Below, piece by piece: positions 46,013-55,084 of a stretch of 64,000 nucleotides of DNA. The translations under genes and the position numbers were made by a program. This DNA comes from Fictibacillus nanhaiensis (GTDB lineage Bacteria > Bacillota > Bacilli > Bacillales > Fictibacillaceae): contig JAFHKR010000039.1 in NCBI GenBank assembly GCA_017052515.1, positions 930,001-994,000 of the forward strand, read 5' to 3'. The notes beneath the pieces were generated by a model. That model worked only from the letters and a program-made list of their open reading frames with translations. It did not search any database and was not told the origin of the DNA. Every line of letters starts with the position of its first letter. Positions within the stretch are counted from its first letter, which is position 1.

Positions 46013-49000
46013 ATGATGGACCAGTCCAGGTTTATTAAAGATCTAAACGAGTTAAGAGAAGGAGGATATGTAAAGAAGAAGGATTATTTAAACGTGCTTG
46101 ATGGTTATTACAGATATAGAGAAGATGTTAGAAGAAAAGAAATTAACGATACGATTGTACATACAGCAAAAGTTTCGAGTGATGAACCTAAACATAATCC
46201 ACAGCCAGTAAAAACAATAACTCCTCCACCAATAAAGCCGAAAGTGGAAATCACACCTGAACAGAGAAGAGAAAGAAATCTTACAACCATAATGGCAGCG
46301 GGAGTAATTCTGCTTTTATTAGGAGGACTTACTCTAGCTACAAGCAACTGGGAAGTCTTTAGCTCGATTACAAAAACGATGTTAGTTGGAGGTATCGCTT
46401 TATTATTTGGTGGCCTAGGCGCACTTTCAGAAAAAGTACTTCATATTAGAAAAACTGCCTTTACGTTCTTTGTTCTGTTTGCTTTGTTTATTCCCATTAC
46501 CGTACTCTCAGCTGGTTATTTTGAATTATTTGGAGAATGGCTCAGTTTTAATGGGGAGGGAAGATATATATTAGGTGTTATGACGACAGTTGTTTGTACA
46601 CCGATCTATTATTATTTTGGAGTATACTTTAAATCCAAACTATTCAGCTGGTTTACTTTTGTTGCTACCGCAATTGGGTATGCGTATTTAATCCTCTCGT
46701 TTGGCTTAACAAAGGAAGCTTTTTATTTTGTTTATGCATTAGGAAATGTAGGGTTTATTCTTTTATATCATTTCCAAAAAGCAAAGCAATCTATATATCT
46801 TCAAATCTTACCTTTGTTTATACAAGTTAACTTGATTCTATCGACACTGTTCATATTAATTCTATTTGAAAATCAACTTTATCAAAGCTTCAATATCATC
46901 TTAACTGCCGTATTATACTTATCGATGAGAATGGTCAATCAAAGAAAAGAATATGAACTTTTCTTTATTGGTTTTATCACGTATGGTCTTTATCAAATGA
47001 TTCAAAACTCTCTATTAATAGAATATCGTTTGTTCTTGATCGTGCTTATACCACTCGTATTAGTGGTGGTTGCTAATTTTTCAGATACAGTTTTAAAAAA
47101 ATATTATCAGCTTGCTAATGGAGTAATATCTATACTTGCTTTCTTATATATAACTGTTGAAGGCGTGTTATTGTCTGTAGGAGAAGGCAGTGTGTGGTTG
47201 TTATTAGGGTATCTTGTTTTAGCTGGTAACTTTATATTCTTAAGCTACAATTCTACGTTTTTCTTCTTTAAATATTTGGCACCGTTTTATCTATTCTGTG
47301 CGTTTATGGAAGTGTATCAGGTGACGGGTGATCGCTTTGAAGATTATTGGACGCTAGCAATCGGTATCTCAAGCGCATTATCTTATTCTATCGGACAGTA
47401 TCTCAAACCACTGAACAGAGCAAGCCTAATAGTGGGTGGTGGAGGATTATTTATTAGTTTTCTATTATCCTTGGAATTCATTTATTATGGTCAAGGAAGT
47501 ATGATTTCTGTTATTTTGATCATACTATCTGTTCGTCATTTCTTAATTGAAAATGGAAAAGAAAGAATGTTAGCCACCTGGCTTGTACCCATTTTTACTT
47601 TTTTTAGTTTCTGCCTTTTGGGGATGAAGTACTTGCCATCACCGACATTATCATACTCTTTACTTCTTGGCAGTGTCGTCACTTTAGTAGTCTATCTTTG
47701 GCAAAGAAAGCAGAAGCAGCTTGCAACTTCATTTATTTCTATTACGACCATAACGACGATTTTAAATTTCCTTGTCACCTTAGTCGAAAGTGATTTTACG
47801 TGGCTAAAAATTCTATCGTCTATATTTCTAATGCTAGTGTTATGGTTTTTCACTAACCATTTTAAGTGGGCGATTGGGTACTCTGGTATACAGATTGCAT
47901 TATTCTTTGCACTTAATCATGTAGCGGAACTCCTTGGATTTACAATAGGTACTGAGGAATCCGTTTATGCGTTCATCCTCATTTCCTATTTGTTATTAAT
48001 GAGTAGCGAGGTAATCCACAAGATTGACTTAAGTAGTGAATATCCAACGAAAGCTGTTTCTCACTTAATAACCTTAATCATAGGCTTTTATGCTTTACTC
48101 GTAACAACTTCAGCAGCTCCTTTCATACTACTTGCTACAGTATATGGAGTTTACGTGTTCCGTGCTCGCAAGGAGATAGAGATCAGATATAATTTTTACG
48201 CTAGCTTGATATTCTTAGCAATTGGATTCCATTACTTTATTAGAGAATGGCTGACGAATGAAGGTCCTGTTGTTTACAGCATACTTCTAGCTGGTTTCTA
48301 CTTTATTTTTAACAATGAATGGAGAAAGCGATTAAGGCCCTTCATTGTTCCTTTTTCCGTCATTTTCTTGGGAGAGTATATTACGATTAGAGAGTTTAAT
48401 GAGGTCTATCTTATTATCCATACTCTTGTCTTAATCGGCTTCATCTTGTTCTATCAATCGTTAAAGAGATACTGGACGTACGCATCTGTAATATTGCTGA
48501 TCTATTTAATGATAGATATAGAAGATTGGGTAATGATGAATAATACGGCTACAGAAATGTATTCACTCGCATGGTACATTTCTGGAATTTCGATTTCACT
48601 TGCAGGTATGTATTTCTTTACAACGTTATATAAAAAATCAGATTATCTTCAATTTGATTTCTTTGCAGTTTTTGGAATACTTTATGTGCTTACAGGATTG
48701 GTGCGATCGGAAAATGTGTTAACAACGATTGGTCTAGTCATACTTGCTATTCTTCTTTATGTTCAAGGAAATCGGTTGTTAAATGTTTTGATTGGAAAGA
48801 GAATACTCCAAACATGTTCCAGCTTACTTGCCCTGTTCTCTTATTATTCACTCCTTGATCAATTTGAGATCCCAGTTATTATTCAAACTGAATTAATGAT
48901 ACTTCCTTGGATTTTGTTAAGTTATGTGATCACAAGAAAAATGTGGGACATATCGGAACATTTAGCTAACATAATTCAATATGTGTTACTTGGTGTAATA

Positions 49001-49336
49001 GGGATAACATTGATGATCGATGCGATAGACAGTTATCAAGTAATGGATGCGATCATACTTGGTTCTTTATCATTTGCTAGTATCATTTATGGATTTATCT
49101 CAAAACAAAAAAGTTATTTCTTTACTGGATTGATCGTACTACTTCTGAATGTCTTGGTTCAAACACGTCCATATTGGGGGAACATGCCTTGGTGGGTATA
49201 CTTATTATTAACAGGAATCCTTCTCATTGGATTTGCGAGTTATAATGAATTCAAGAAACAAAAAGGAATTGATTCTCCACCATTAAAGGATATAATTTTA
49301 AATAAATGGAAACATTGGTTTGGAGAGTGGAAATAA
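46013..49336 (+). CDS. 1107-residue polytopic membrane protein
   Basis: A short cytosolic N-terminus has a SHOCT-like helix pair (LNELREGGYVKKKDYLNVLDG, shown in part; residues 10-30) and a proline-rich linker (about 65-85). About 30 membrane segments follow to the C-terminus, with hardly any long loops. I do not recognise a characterised family; similarity to DUF2157/DUF2339-type membrane proteins is suspected from the layout. Nothing points to an enzyme. Two ATG codons follow AGGGGG; the second (46016) has better spacing. The downstream MFS gene starts 29 bases past the stop. Confidence 0.75.
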   Translation: MMDQSRFIKDLNELREGGYVKKKDYLNVLDGYYRYREDVRRKEINDTIVHTAKVSSDEPKHNPQPVKTITPPPIKPKVEITPEQRRERNLTTIMAAGVILLLLGGLTLATSNWEVFSSITKTMLVGGIALLFGGLGALSEKVLHIRKTAFTFFVLFALFIPITVLSAGYFELFGEWLSFNGEGRYILGVMTTVVCTPIYYYFGVYFKSKLFSWFTFVATAIGYAYLILSFGLTKEAFYFVYALGNVGFILLYHFQKAKQSIYLQILPLFIQVNLILSTLFILILFENQLYQSFNIILTAVLYLSMRMVNQRKEYELFFIGFITYGLYQMIQNSLLIEYRLFLIVLIPLVLVVVANFSDTVLKKYYQLANGVISILAFLYITVEGVLLSVGEGSVWLLLGYLVLAGNFIFLSYNSTFFFFKYLAPFYLFCAFMEVYQVTGDRFEDYWTLAIGISSALSYSIGQYLKPLNRASLIVGGGGLFISFLLSLEFIYYGQGSMISVILIILSVRHFLIENGKERMLATWLVPIFTFFSFCLLGMKYLPSPTLSYSLLLGSVVTLVVYLWQRKQKQLATSFISITTITTILNFLVTLVESDFTWLKILSSIFLMLVLWFFTNHFKWAIGYSGIQIALFFALNHVAELLGFTIGTEESVYAFILISYLLLMSSEVIHKIDLSSEYPTKAVSHLITLIIGFYALLVTTSAAPFILLATVYGVYVFRARKEIEIRYNFYASLIFLAIGFHYFIREWLTNEGPVVYSILLAGFYFIFNNEWRKRLRPFIVPFSVIFLGEYITIREFNEVYLIIHTLVLIGFILFYQSLKRYWTYASVILLIYLMIDIEDWVMMNNTATEMYSLAWYISGISISLAGMYFFTTLYKKSDYLQFDFFAVFGILYVLTGLVRSENVLTTIGLVILAILLYVQGNRLLNVLIGKRILQTCSSLLALFSYYSLLDQFEIPVIIQTELMILPWILLSYVITRKMWDISEHLANIIQYVLLGVIGITLMIDAIDSYQVMDAIILGSLSFASIIYGFISKQKSYFFTGLIVLLLNVLVQTRPYWGNMPWWVYLLLTGILLIGFASYNEFKKQKGIDSPPLKDIILNKWKHWFGEWK

Positions 49337-49365
49337 CTTCTCTTCTAATAAGGGGGATTAATGAA

Positions 49366-50616
49366 GTGGAACAAGATCAAAACAAACCCAAAATCACAAT
49401 GGGTATGCTTTTTCAAAACAAAGTAATTCGTACCATTCTTTTTTCGGTACTCTTTTTACAGATCGGGATATGGGTTCGTAACTATTCCATCCTATTGTAC
49501 GTGATAGAAAAAACGAACGAAAATCCAATCGCGGTATCTTTAATATCAGTAGCAGAGTTTGCTCCAATATTCTTGTTTTCATTTATCGGTGGAACGTTTG
49601 CTGATAGATGGAAACCCAAAAAGACGATGATTTGGTGTGATTTATTAAGCGCTGTATCTATCTTTGTCGTATTATTAACACTGCTTTTTGGAAGCTGGAA
49701 GGTCATATTCTTTGCAACGCTCGTTTCATCGATCTTGTCTCAATTTTCTCAGCCATCAGGTATGAAGTTATTTAAGATTCATGTACCTGAGGAAATGGTA
49801 CAGTTAGGGATGTCGATGTATCAAACACTTTTTGCTGTATTTATGATTCTAGGTCCAATTCTCGGGACGTATGTTTACCAGCAGTTTGGGATTACAACAG
49901 CTATCGCAATCATGGGAATCGCGTTCGTATTGTCTGCTGTTATTCTCTTATTACTTCCTCCTGATGAAGAAGTGGAAAAGACAGAGGAGAAACCATCGAT
50001 CTGGTTAGAAATGAAGGAAGGTTTCAGCTATGTACTTAACAGACGCTCTTTAACTTTACTTGGTGCATGTTTCGCTGTTGCTGGATTAGCTTTAGGGTTA
50101 ACACAGCCTTTAACGGTCTTCTTAGTTACAGAGCAACTTGGTCTTCCTAAAGAAGAGTTGCAATGGCTCATGGCGGCATTTGGAACGGGAATGATTCTAG
50201 GCGGTGGTTTGACGATAGGAATCGCAAGCAAAGTGAAACCACAATTATTATTGGCTCTAGGAATGGGAGCAAGTGCGATCGGATTTATGATTATGGGATT
50301 CTCCGAACATTTCTGGTTGACCTTATCGGCCGAGTTTATAAGTGGTCTATTCATGCCATGCGTTCACATCGGTATCAATACACTCATTCTCCAGAATACA
50401 GAGGCTAAATTCATCGGCCGTGTTAATGGTATATTAAATCCATTATTTATGGGTGCGATGGTTCTTACGATGTCGATTACCGGTTGGCTAAAAGAAACTT
50501 TTTCACTTGTGTTGATGTTTGAGGGGGCAGCACTTCTATTTGCAATCGGAATATTGACGATGCTCCCGCTTATTAGACAAAAAGTTGTTCCGATGGCTGA
50601 AGTCGAGAAAGCCTAA
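49366..50616 (+). CDS. MFS efflux transporter (DHA3/macrolide-efflux type)
   Basis: The 416-residue protein has twelve membrane segments. The loop 2-3 motif GGTFADRWKPKKTM near residue 75 is the MFS signature. The N-terminal FRTILFS-like start and PLTVFLVTEQLG near residue 245 fit the DHA3 drug-efflux group. The substrate is unknown; drugs or metabolites are possible. GTG at 49366 follows AGGGGG with nine-base spacing; the frame open back to 49306 overlaps the preceding gene. It is probably co-transcribed with the 1107-residue gene. Confidence 0.75.
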   Translation: MEQDQNKPKITMGMLFQNKVIRTILFSVLFLQIGIWVRNYSILLYVIEKTNENPIAVSLISVAEFAPIFLFSFIGGTFADRWKPKKTMIWCDLLSAVSIFVVLLTLLFGSWKVIFFATLVSSILSQFSQPSGMKLFKIHVPEEMVQLGMSMYQTLFAVFMILGPILGTYVYQQFGITTAIAIMGIAFVLSAVILLLLPPDEEVEKTEEKPSIWLEMKEGFSYVLNRRSLTLLGACFAVAGLALGLTQPLTVFLVTEQLGLPKEELQWLMAAFGTGMILGGGLTIGIASKVKPQLLLALGMGASAIGFMIMGFSEHFWLTLSAEFISGLFMPCVHIGINTLILQNTEAKFIGRVNGILNPLFMGAMVLTMSITGWLKETFSLVLMFEGAALLFAIGILTMLPLIRQKVVPMAEVEKA

Positions 50617-50626
50617 ATGAAAAGAT

Positions 50627-50663
50627 CCTCAAAAGCTTGGTATAGCGTTTGAGGGTTTTTTTT
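50627..50663 (+). terminator. Intrinsic terminator of the MFS gene
   Basis: CCTCAAAAGC pairs with GCGTTTGAGG and is followed by eight or more T. Confidence 0.9.
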
Positions 50664-50728
50664 TTATGCATCGTGTTAGCTCTAGCTGAACCGCAATGGT
50701 GTATGTGTCAATAAGTGTCGAAGATTGT

Positions 50729-50791
50729 AAACTCGTGGATAAACAGCAAAATCTCGTGGATTGGAGTTCTAAATTTGTGGATTCACTATTT
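50729..50791. repeat. Three tandem imperfect 21-bp repeats
   Basis: Three 21-base units share the core CTCGTGGAT (TTTGTGGAT in the third) at 50732, 50753 and 50774, giving an exact 21-base period. An inverted copy of the core (ATCCACG) lies at 50849-50855. The array is in the 336-base gap between the MFS gene and speD and contains no ORF. Confidence 0.7.
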
Positions 50792-50859
50792 ATATATTTA
50801 ATTAACGGCTAGAATCAAACCATCATAAAATACTGTAGGCGTCATTTCATCCACGAACC

Positions 50860-50885
50860 GTTTTTTAAACTGTGGAAATGGGTAT
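50860..50885 (+). promoter_or_regulatory. Weak promoter candidate for speD
   Basis: GTTTTT and GGGTAT with 14-base spacing resemble a sigma-B promoter. The overlapping TATTAT could instead be a sigma-A -10. Neither is compelling. Confidence 0.3.
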
Positions 50886-50952
50886 TATAGATATATTTCC
50901 ATCATTATTACAATAAATCTTGAATGTCTAAAATATAAGGGGAATCTATCAT

Positions 50953-51774
50953 ATGTCTATCTCACCAGATCACCGTATAACATTACATGGGTTTAATAAT
51001 CTCACCAAATCTCTTAGCTTTAATCTGTACGATGTTTGCTATACGAAAACGAGAGAAGAGCGAGAAGCGTATCTTGAGTATATCGATGAACAATACAACG
51101 CTGAAAGACTTACGAATATTTTGCAAACTGTTTCTGATACGATAGGAGCTCATGTTCTAAATATAGCTAAACAAGATTATGTACCGCAGGGTGCTAGTGT
51201 TACTGTACTCGTCTCAGAAGGACCGATTGTGGAAGTACCCACCGATTCATTTGATGAAAATTCAACAGCTATGCCAGAATCTGTTGTTATGCAACTTGAT
51301 AAGAGTCACTTAACGGTTCATACATATCCTGAATTTCATCCTGATGAAGGAATCAGTACGTTTAGAGCGGATATAGATGTTTCCACCTGTGGAGAAATTT
51401 CTCCGCTTAAAGCACTCAATCATCTGATCGATTCCTTTGACATGGATATTGTGACGATAGATTATCGGGTTAGAGGATTTACGAGGGATATCAAAGGTCA
51501 CAAGCTGTTCATTGACCATGATATTAGTTCCATACAGAACTATTTGTCTTCTGATATAAAAGAAACATATACGATGATTGATACGAATATTTATCAAGAA
51601 AATATCTTTCACACAAAGTGTAAGTTAAAGCATTTTGAACTCAATAACTACCTTTTTGGGTATACAAAGGATGAAATCGATAGCGAAACTCAAAAACACA
51701 TTACAGGATTGATCAATGCTGAGATGGACGAGATTTTTTACGGAAGAAATATTCAATCATCATCTAAACGGTAA
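50953..51774 (+). CDS. speD: S-adenosylmethionine decarboxylase proenzyme
   Basis: The 273-residue product is the long, E. coli-type SpeD. The self-cleavage site is [11 protein letters not shown] (serine near residue 117), where the serine becomes the pyruvoyl cofactor. [11 protein letters not shown] and [13 protein letters not shown] carry the catalytic cysteine and proton donors. Decarboxylated SAM feeds spermidine synthesis. B. subtilis has the short SpeH form instead, so this larger form is a difference from that species. The ribosome binding site is AAGGGG. No speE is adjacent. Confidence 0.93.
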   Translation: MSISPDHRITLHGFNNLTKSLSFNLYDVCYTKTREEREAYLEYIDEQYNAERLTNILQTVSDTIGAHVLNIAKQDYVPQGASVTVLVSEGPIVEVPTDSFDENSTAMPESVVMQLDKSHLTVHTYPEFHPDEGISTFRADIDVSTCGEISPLKALNHLIDSFDMDIVTIDYRVRGFTRDIKGHKLFIDHDISSIQNYLSSDIKETYTMIDTNIYQENIFHTKCKLKHFELNNYLFGYTKDEIDSETQKHITGLINAEMDEIFYGRNIQSSSKR

Positions 51775-51794
51775 AAGCTTAGTCAGTCTTGGAT

Positions 51795-51828
51795 CACTAG
51801 GAGATAATCTTAGTGGTCTTTTTTTGTG
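51795..51828 (+). terminator. Intrinsic terminator of speD
   Basis: GATCACTAGGA pairs with TCTTAGTGGTC (11 pairs, two wobbles) around GATAA, followed by seven T. Confidence 0.9.
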
Positions 51829-51872
51829 TGAACAATATGAACAAAATGCATTTTATGTCCTTAAACTTCCAT

Positions 51873-51900
51873 TTGATAAAGCGAGTGATAGGATTATGAA
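51873..51900 (+). promoter_or_regulatory. Promoter candidate of tctC
   Basis: TTGATA and TATGAA with 16-base spacing precede the cre site by nine bases, so the start point would fall next to the operator. Confidence 0.4.
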
Positions 51901-51908
51901 AAGGGAAA

Positions 51909-51922
51909 TGAAAGCGCTATCA
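51909..51922 (+). promoter_or_regulatory. CcpA cre site before tctC
   Basis: TGAAAGCGCTATCA matches the cre consensus TGWAANCGNTNWCA at every position. It lies between the promoter candidate and the ribosome binding site, where CcpA binding would repress by blocking or roadblock. Confidence 0.7.
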
Positions 51923-51940
51923 AAATTAAGGGGGATGTGA

Positions 51941-52960
51941 ATGATGAAAACGATGAAATGGAAAAAGTGGCTTGTAGCAGGTGTGATACTTTCTTCACTT
52001 ACAGCTTGCAGTTCATCAGGTTCTGGGTCGAATGCAGGGGAATCTGATTATCCCAAAAAACCTATTACAGTAGTGGCTCCATCAGGCGCTGGAGGTGGTT
52101 GGGATCTAACGGCACGCTCACTGTCTAAGATTCTTGGGGAAACCAAAATGGTTGATCAAACGATAACAGTTGAGAATAAACCAGGTGGAGGTGGCGCTGT
52201 CTATCTTGCAGAATATGCCACACAGCATAAGAAGGATGATTACAAACTTTTTGTAAGCTCTCCGCCCATCTTAATCAACAACTTGAAAAAGGAAGGCAAC
52301 AGTCCATACGGCTTTCAGGATACAACACCACTTGCTCAACTAACAAAAGATTTTGGAGCCATCGTTGTTAAAGAAGATTCTAAATACAACAATCTAAAAG
52401 AGTTGATGGAAGCTGTTAAAAAAGATCCTAAGTCTGTTACAGCAGCTGGTGGATCTGCACCAGGGTCCATGGACCACCTTGTAGCTGTTCTTCCAGCTTA
52501 CAAATCTGACATTGATCCTAAAACGGTTAAGTATGTTTCATACGATGGCGGTGGTGAGGCAATCGCAGCTCTATTGGGAGGCAACGCAGATTATATTGCA
52601 ACTGATGCTTCGGCGGTAGGCGAATATTTAAAAGCTGGAAAAGTAAAAGTCCTTGGTATTTCTTCAACGGAACGATTAAAAGGTGACCTTGCAGATATAC
52701 CAACATTTAAAGAAGCTGGAATCGATGCTGAATTCACGATTTGGAGAGGTGTCTTCGGACCAAAAGAGATGTCTGATAGTGCTGTTGCTTATTGGGATAA
52801 AACATTGAAGAAATTAAATGAAAGTAAAGAGTGGCAGGACGAGCTTGAGCGGAACGGTTGGGAAGCGGAATTTAAAGATGGTAAAGAATTTGAAACCTTC
52901 TTAAAAGATCAAGAAAAACAAGTAGAAGATTTATTGAAATCCTTAGGGATGAACAAATAG
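51941..52960 (+). CDS. tctC: Tripartite tricarboxylate transporter substrate-binding lipoprotein TctC
   Basis: The 339-residue exported binding protein has a lipoprotein signal (basic MMKTMKWKKW, hydrophobic core, lipobox LTAC near residue 23). The Bug/TctC fold follows: KPITVVAPSGAGGGWDLTAR, then the NKPGGGG segment, GGSAPGSMDH, and STERLKGDLADIPTFKEAG. It binds citrate or another tricarboxylate outside the membrane. Related to B. subtilis YflP. Two ATG codons follow AGGGGG; either is possible. A terminator-like hairpin separates it from tctB. Confidence 0.88.
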   Translation: MMKTMKWKKWLVAGVILSSLTACSSSGSGSNAGESDYPKKPITVVAPSGAGGGWDLTARSLSKILGETKMVDQTITVENKPGGGGAVYLAEYATQHKKDDYKLFVSSPPILINNLKKEGNSPYGFQDTTPLAQLTKDFGAIVVKEDSKYNNLKELMEAVKKDPKSVTAAGGSAPGSMDHLVAVLPAYKSDIDPKTVKYVSYDGGGEAIAALLGGNADYIATDASAVGEYLKAGKVKVLGISSTERLKGDLADIPTFKEAGIDAEFTIWRGVFGPKEMSDSAVAYWDKTLKKLNESKEWQDELERNGWEAEFKDGKEFETFLKDQEKQVEDLLKSLGMNK

Positions 52961-52968
52961 TTTGTGAC

Positions 52969-52998
52969 ATGGAGAAGTATTTCTACTTCTCCATTTTT
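52969..52998 (+). terminator. Internal hairpin between tctC and tctB
   Basis: ATGGAGAAGTA pairs perfectly with TACTTCTCCAT around TTTC, followed by four T then C. The short T-tract suggests partial termination, favouring surplus binding protein. Confidence 0.75.
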
Positions 52999-53018
52999 CA
53001 AATAAGGAGGGAAGTACA

Positions 53019-53480
53019 TTGCAGACAGGAAAATTTGACAGATATGCAAGTATCTTATTTGCATTACTAGGAGCAACATTTTTAATAGAAAGTCGAAATA
53101 TCTCAAAAAGTGCTTATGGAAGTGAAGTAGGACCTAATGTTTTTCCTTTTCTCTTAGGACTTATTCTTATTCTACTTAGCGTTAAACTTTTTCTTGAATC
53201 ATTAAAAAATATTCAGAAAGAAAAGAAGAAAACGGATGAGTTACAGATCAAACGTTTTGTCATCATTTTACTAGCAAGTATTTTCTACGCAGGTACTATT
53301 GAAATGTTAGGTTATATCATTAGTACTTTCTTATTTTTGTATGTATCTTTTCAAGCGATGGAAAGAGGAAGCTGGATAAAAAATGGAATTGTTGCTTTGG
53401 CATTCTCATTCTTTGTCTATTTCTTATTCGTTGTTGTGTTGGAAGGATCTTTGCCTGGAATGCCAATATGGCTTAGTTAG
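53019..53480 (+). CDS. tctB: Tripartite tricarboxylate transporter small membrane subunit TctB
   Basis: The 153-residue protein has four membrane segments. YGSEVGPNVFPFLLGLILILLS near residue 33 is typical of TctB, which pairs with TctA. The TTG start at 53019 follows AGGAGGG. tctA begins 12 bases downstream of its stop. Confidence 0.85.
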   Translation: MQTGKFDRYASILFALLGATFLIESRNISKSAYGSEVGPNVFPFLLGLILILLSVKLFLESLKNIQKEKKKTDELQIKRFVIILLASIFYAGTIEMLGYIISTFLFLYVSFQAMERGSWIKNGIVALAFSFFVYFLFVVVLEGSLPGMPIWLS

Positions 53481-53492
53481 GAGGAAATTTAT

Positions 53493-55019
53493 ATGGGTGT
53501 TATGGATTTTTTGATGCAAGGCTTTCAAACAGCGCTACAGCCACATAACATATTCTTTGCTTTTATAGGTGTATTGATCGGAACTGCAGTTGGTGTTTTA
53601 CCTGGTATTGGACCGATGAGTGGTGTTGCACTCTTGATACCAGTAACAGCTACTTTCACAAGCGGAATGGATCCATCTGCAGCAGCTACAAGTTCGATCA
53701 TTCTTTTAGCCGGTGTTTATTATGGTGCGATGTACGGAGGATCAACTACATCTATTCTATTAAACACACCTGGTGAATCTTCTTCGGTCGTTACAACCCT
53801 TGATGGCTATCAAATGGCTAAACAAGGCAGAGCAGGAGCTGCCTTGTCAATCGCCGCAATCGGTTCCTTCTTTGCCGGAATTGTTTCCATCATCGGATTG
53901 GTATTATTAGCAGATCCACTTTCAGAGATGGCATTAAAATTCGGACCTGCAGAGTATTTCTCTCTAATGCTGTTAGGCCTTGCCGCAGTTAGTGGCTTAG
54001 CGGGAGGATCAATCACAAAGGCGTGGATGATGACCGTAACCGGACTTTTGATCGCCACGATCGGTATCGATGCTGTTTCTGGCGTTGCTCGATTCACCTA
54101 TGATATTCCTGTTCTGTTTGGAGGACTTGAATTTTTAACGGTTGCTGTCGGTCTGTTTGCATTAGGTGAGGTGTTTAAGACGGTTCTGCATAAGGAAGAA
54201 GACACGGAAAAGGTTGCGAAAGTTGGGAGAGTCATCCCTTCTAGAGCGGATTTTAAAGAAAGTGCCGGACCGATTGTCCGAGGTTCTTTTTTAGGATTCT
54301 TTATTGGTGTCTTACCAGGCGCAGGTGCAACACTCGCTTCTTTCTTCTCATATATCTCTGAGAAGAAGATAAGTAAAAATCCTGAAAAGTTTGGAAAAGG
54401 TGCGATTGCCGGAGTTGCGGCTCCTGAGTCAGCAAACAACGCAGCTTCAGGAGGAGCCATGATTCCATTATTAACACTCGGAATTCCGGGATCTGGAACG
54501 ACAGCGATTCTTATGGGAGCTCTTATCATGTATAACGTTCAGCCAGGTCCTTTATTGTTTAGTGATCACCCGGACGTGGCATGGGGGCTAATCGCTTCGA
54601 TGTTTATCGGAAACTTGATGCTTCTTATCCTTAACATGCCGCTTGTTAAGGTTTTTGCGAAAATTATTGAAACACCTGCGAAATATTTGCTGCCTATTAT
54701 TATTGCTATCTCTGTCTTTGGTGTTTACGCTGTACAAGTAACCACATTCGATTTGTTTTTATTGATCGGCTTTGGACTGGCCGGGTACTTATTAGCACAA
54801 CATGATTATCCGATTGCTCCTCTAGTACTGGGATTAGTTTTAGGGCCAATGATTGAAAACAACATGAGACGTGCTTTAACAACATCAAACGGTGACTTTA
54901 TGGTATTTGTTCAACAGCCTATATCTGCATTTTTCCTGGTTTGCTCCGTTTTATGGATTCTTATACCTTTTGTTCTACGGTTAAAAGGAAAAAATGTTGT
55001 TGTAAACGTTGAAGGATAA
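53493..55019 (+). CDS. tctA: Tripartite tricarboxylate transporter large permease TctA
   Basis: The 508-residue permease has about twelve membrane segments. The TctA glycine-rich motifs GVLPGIGPMSGVALLIP near residue 32 and GVLPGAGATLASFFSY near residue 265 appear twice, along with YYGAMYGGSTTSILLNTPG and PESANNAASGGAMIPLLTLGIPGSGTTA (partly quoted). It moves the substrate delivered by TctC using the sodium or proton gradient. The ribosome binding site is AGGAGG. It is followed by a terminator and then the two-component genes. Confidence 0.93.
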   Translation: MGVMDFLMQGFQTALQPHNIFFAFIGVLIGTAVGVLPGIGPMSGVALLIPVTATFTSGMDPSAAATSSIILLAGVYYGAMYGGSTTSILLNTPGESSSVVTTLDGYQMAKQGRAGAALSIAAIGSFFAGIVSIIGLVLLADPLSEMALKFGPAEYFSLMLLGLAAVSGLAGGSITKAWMMTVTGLLIATIGIDAVSGVARFTYDIPVLFGGLEFLTVAVGLFALGEVFKTVLHKEEDTEKVAKVGRVIPSRADFKESAGPIVRGSFLGFFIGVLPGAGATLASFFSYISEKKISKNPEKFGKGAIAGVAAPESANNAASGGAMIPLLTLGIPGSGTTAILMGALIMYNVQPGPLLFSDHPDVAWGLIASMFIGNLMLLILNMPLVKVFAKIIETPAKYLLPIIIAISVFGVYAVQVTTFDLFLLIGFGLAGYLLAQHDYPIAPLVLGLVLGPMIENNMRRALTTSNGDFMVFVQQPISAFFLVCSVLWILIPFVLRLKGKNVVVNVEG

Positions 55020-55035
55020 AAGAATATAGGTAGAG

Positions 55036-55066
55036 AAGACTTTCTATTCTGAGAAAGTCTTTTCTA
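55036..55066 (+). terminator. Intrinsic terminator of tctA
   Basis: AAGACTTTCT pairs perfectly with AGAAAGTCTT and is followed by T-rich sequence. Read-through into the sensor kinase gene 20 bases on is possible. Confidence 0.85.
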
Positions 55067-55084
55067 TTTTTACGGAGGGAAACT

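Noticed and set aside
50729-50791. Short CRISPR-like array
   Set aside because: The units are directly abutting 21-base imperfect repeats with no spacers, and no cas gene is present.
51716-51940. 74-codon plus-strand ORF between speD and tctC
   Set aside because: It starts out of frame inside speD, runs through the speD terminator and has no ribosome binding site; the cre site overlaps its end.
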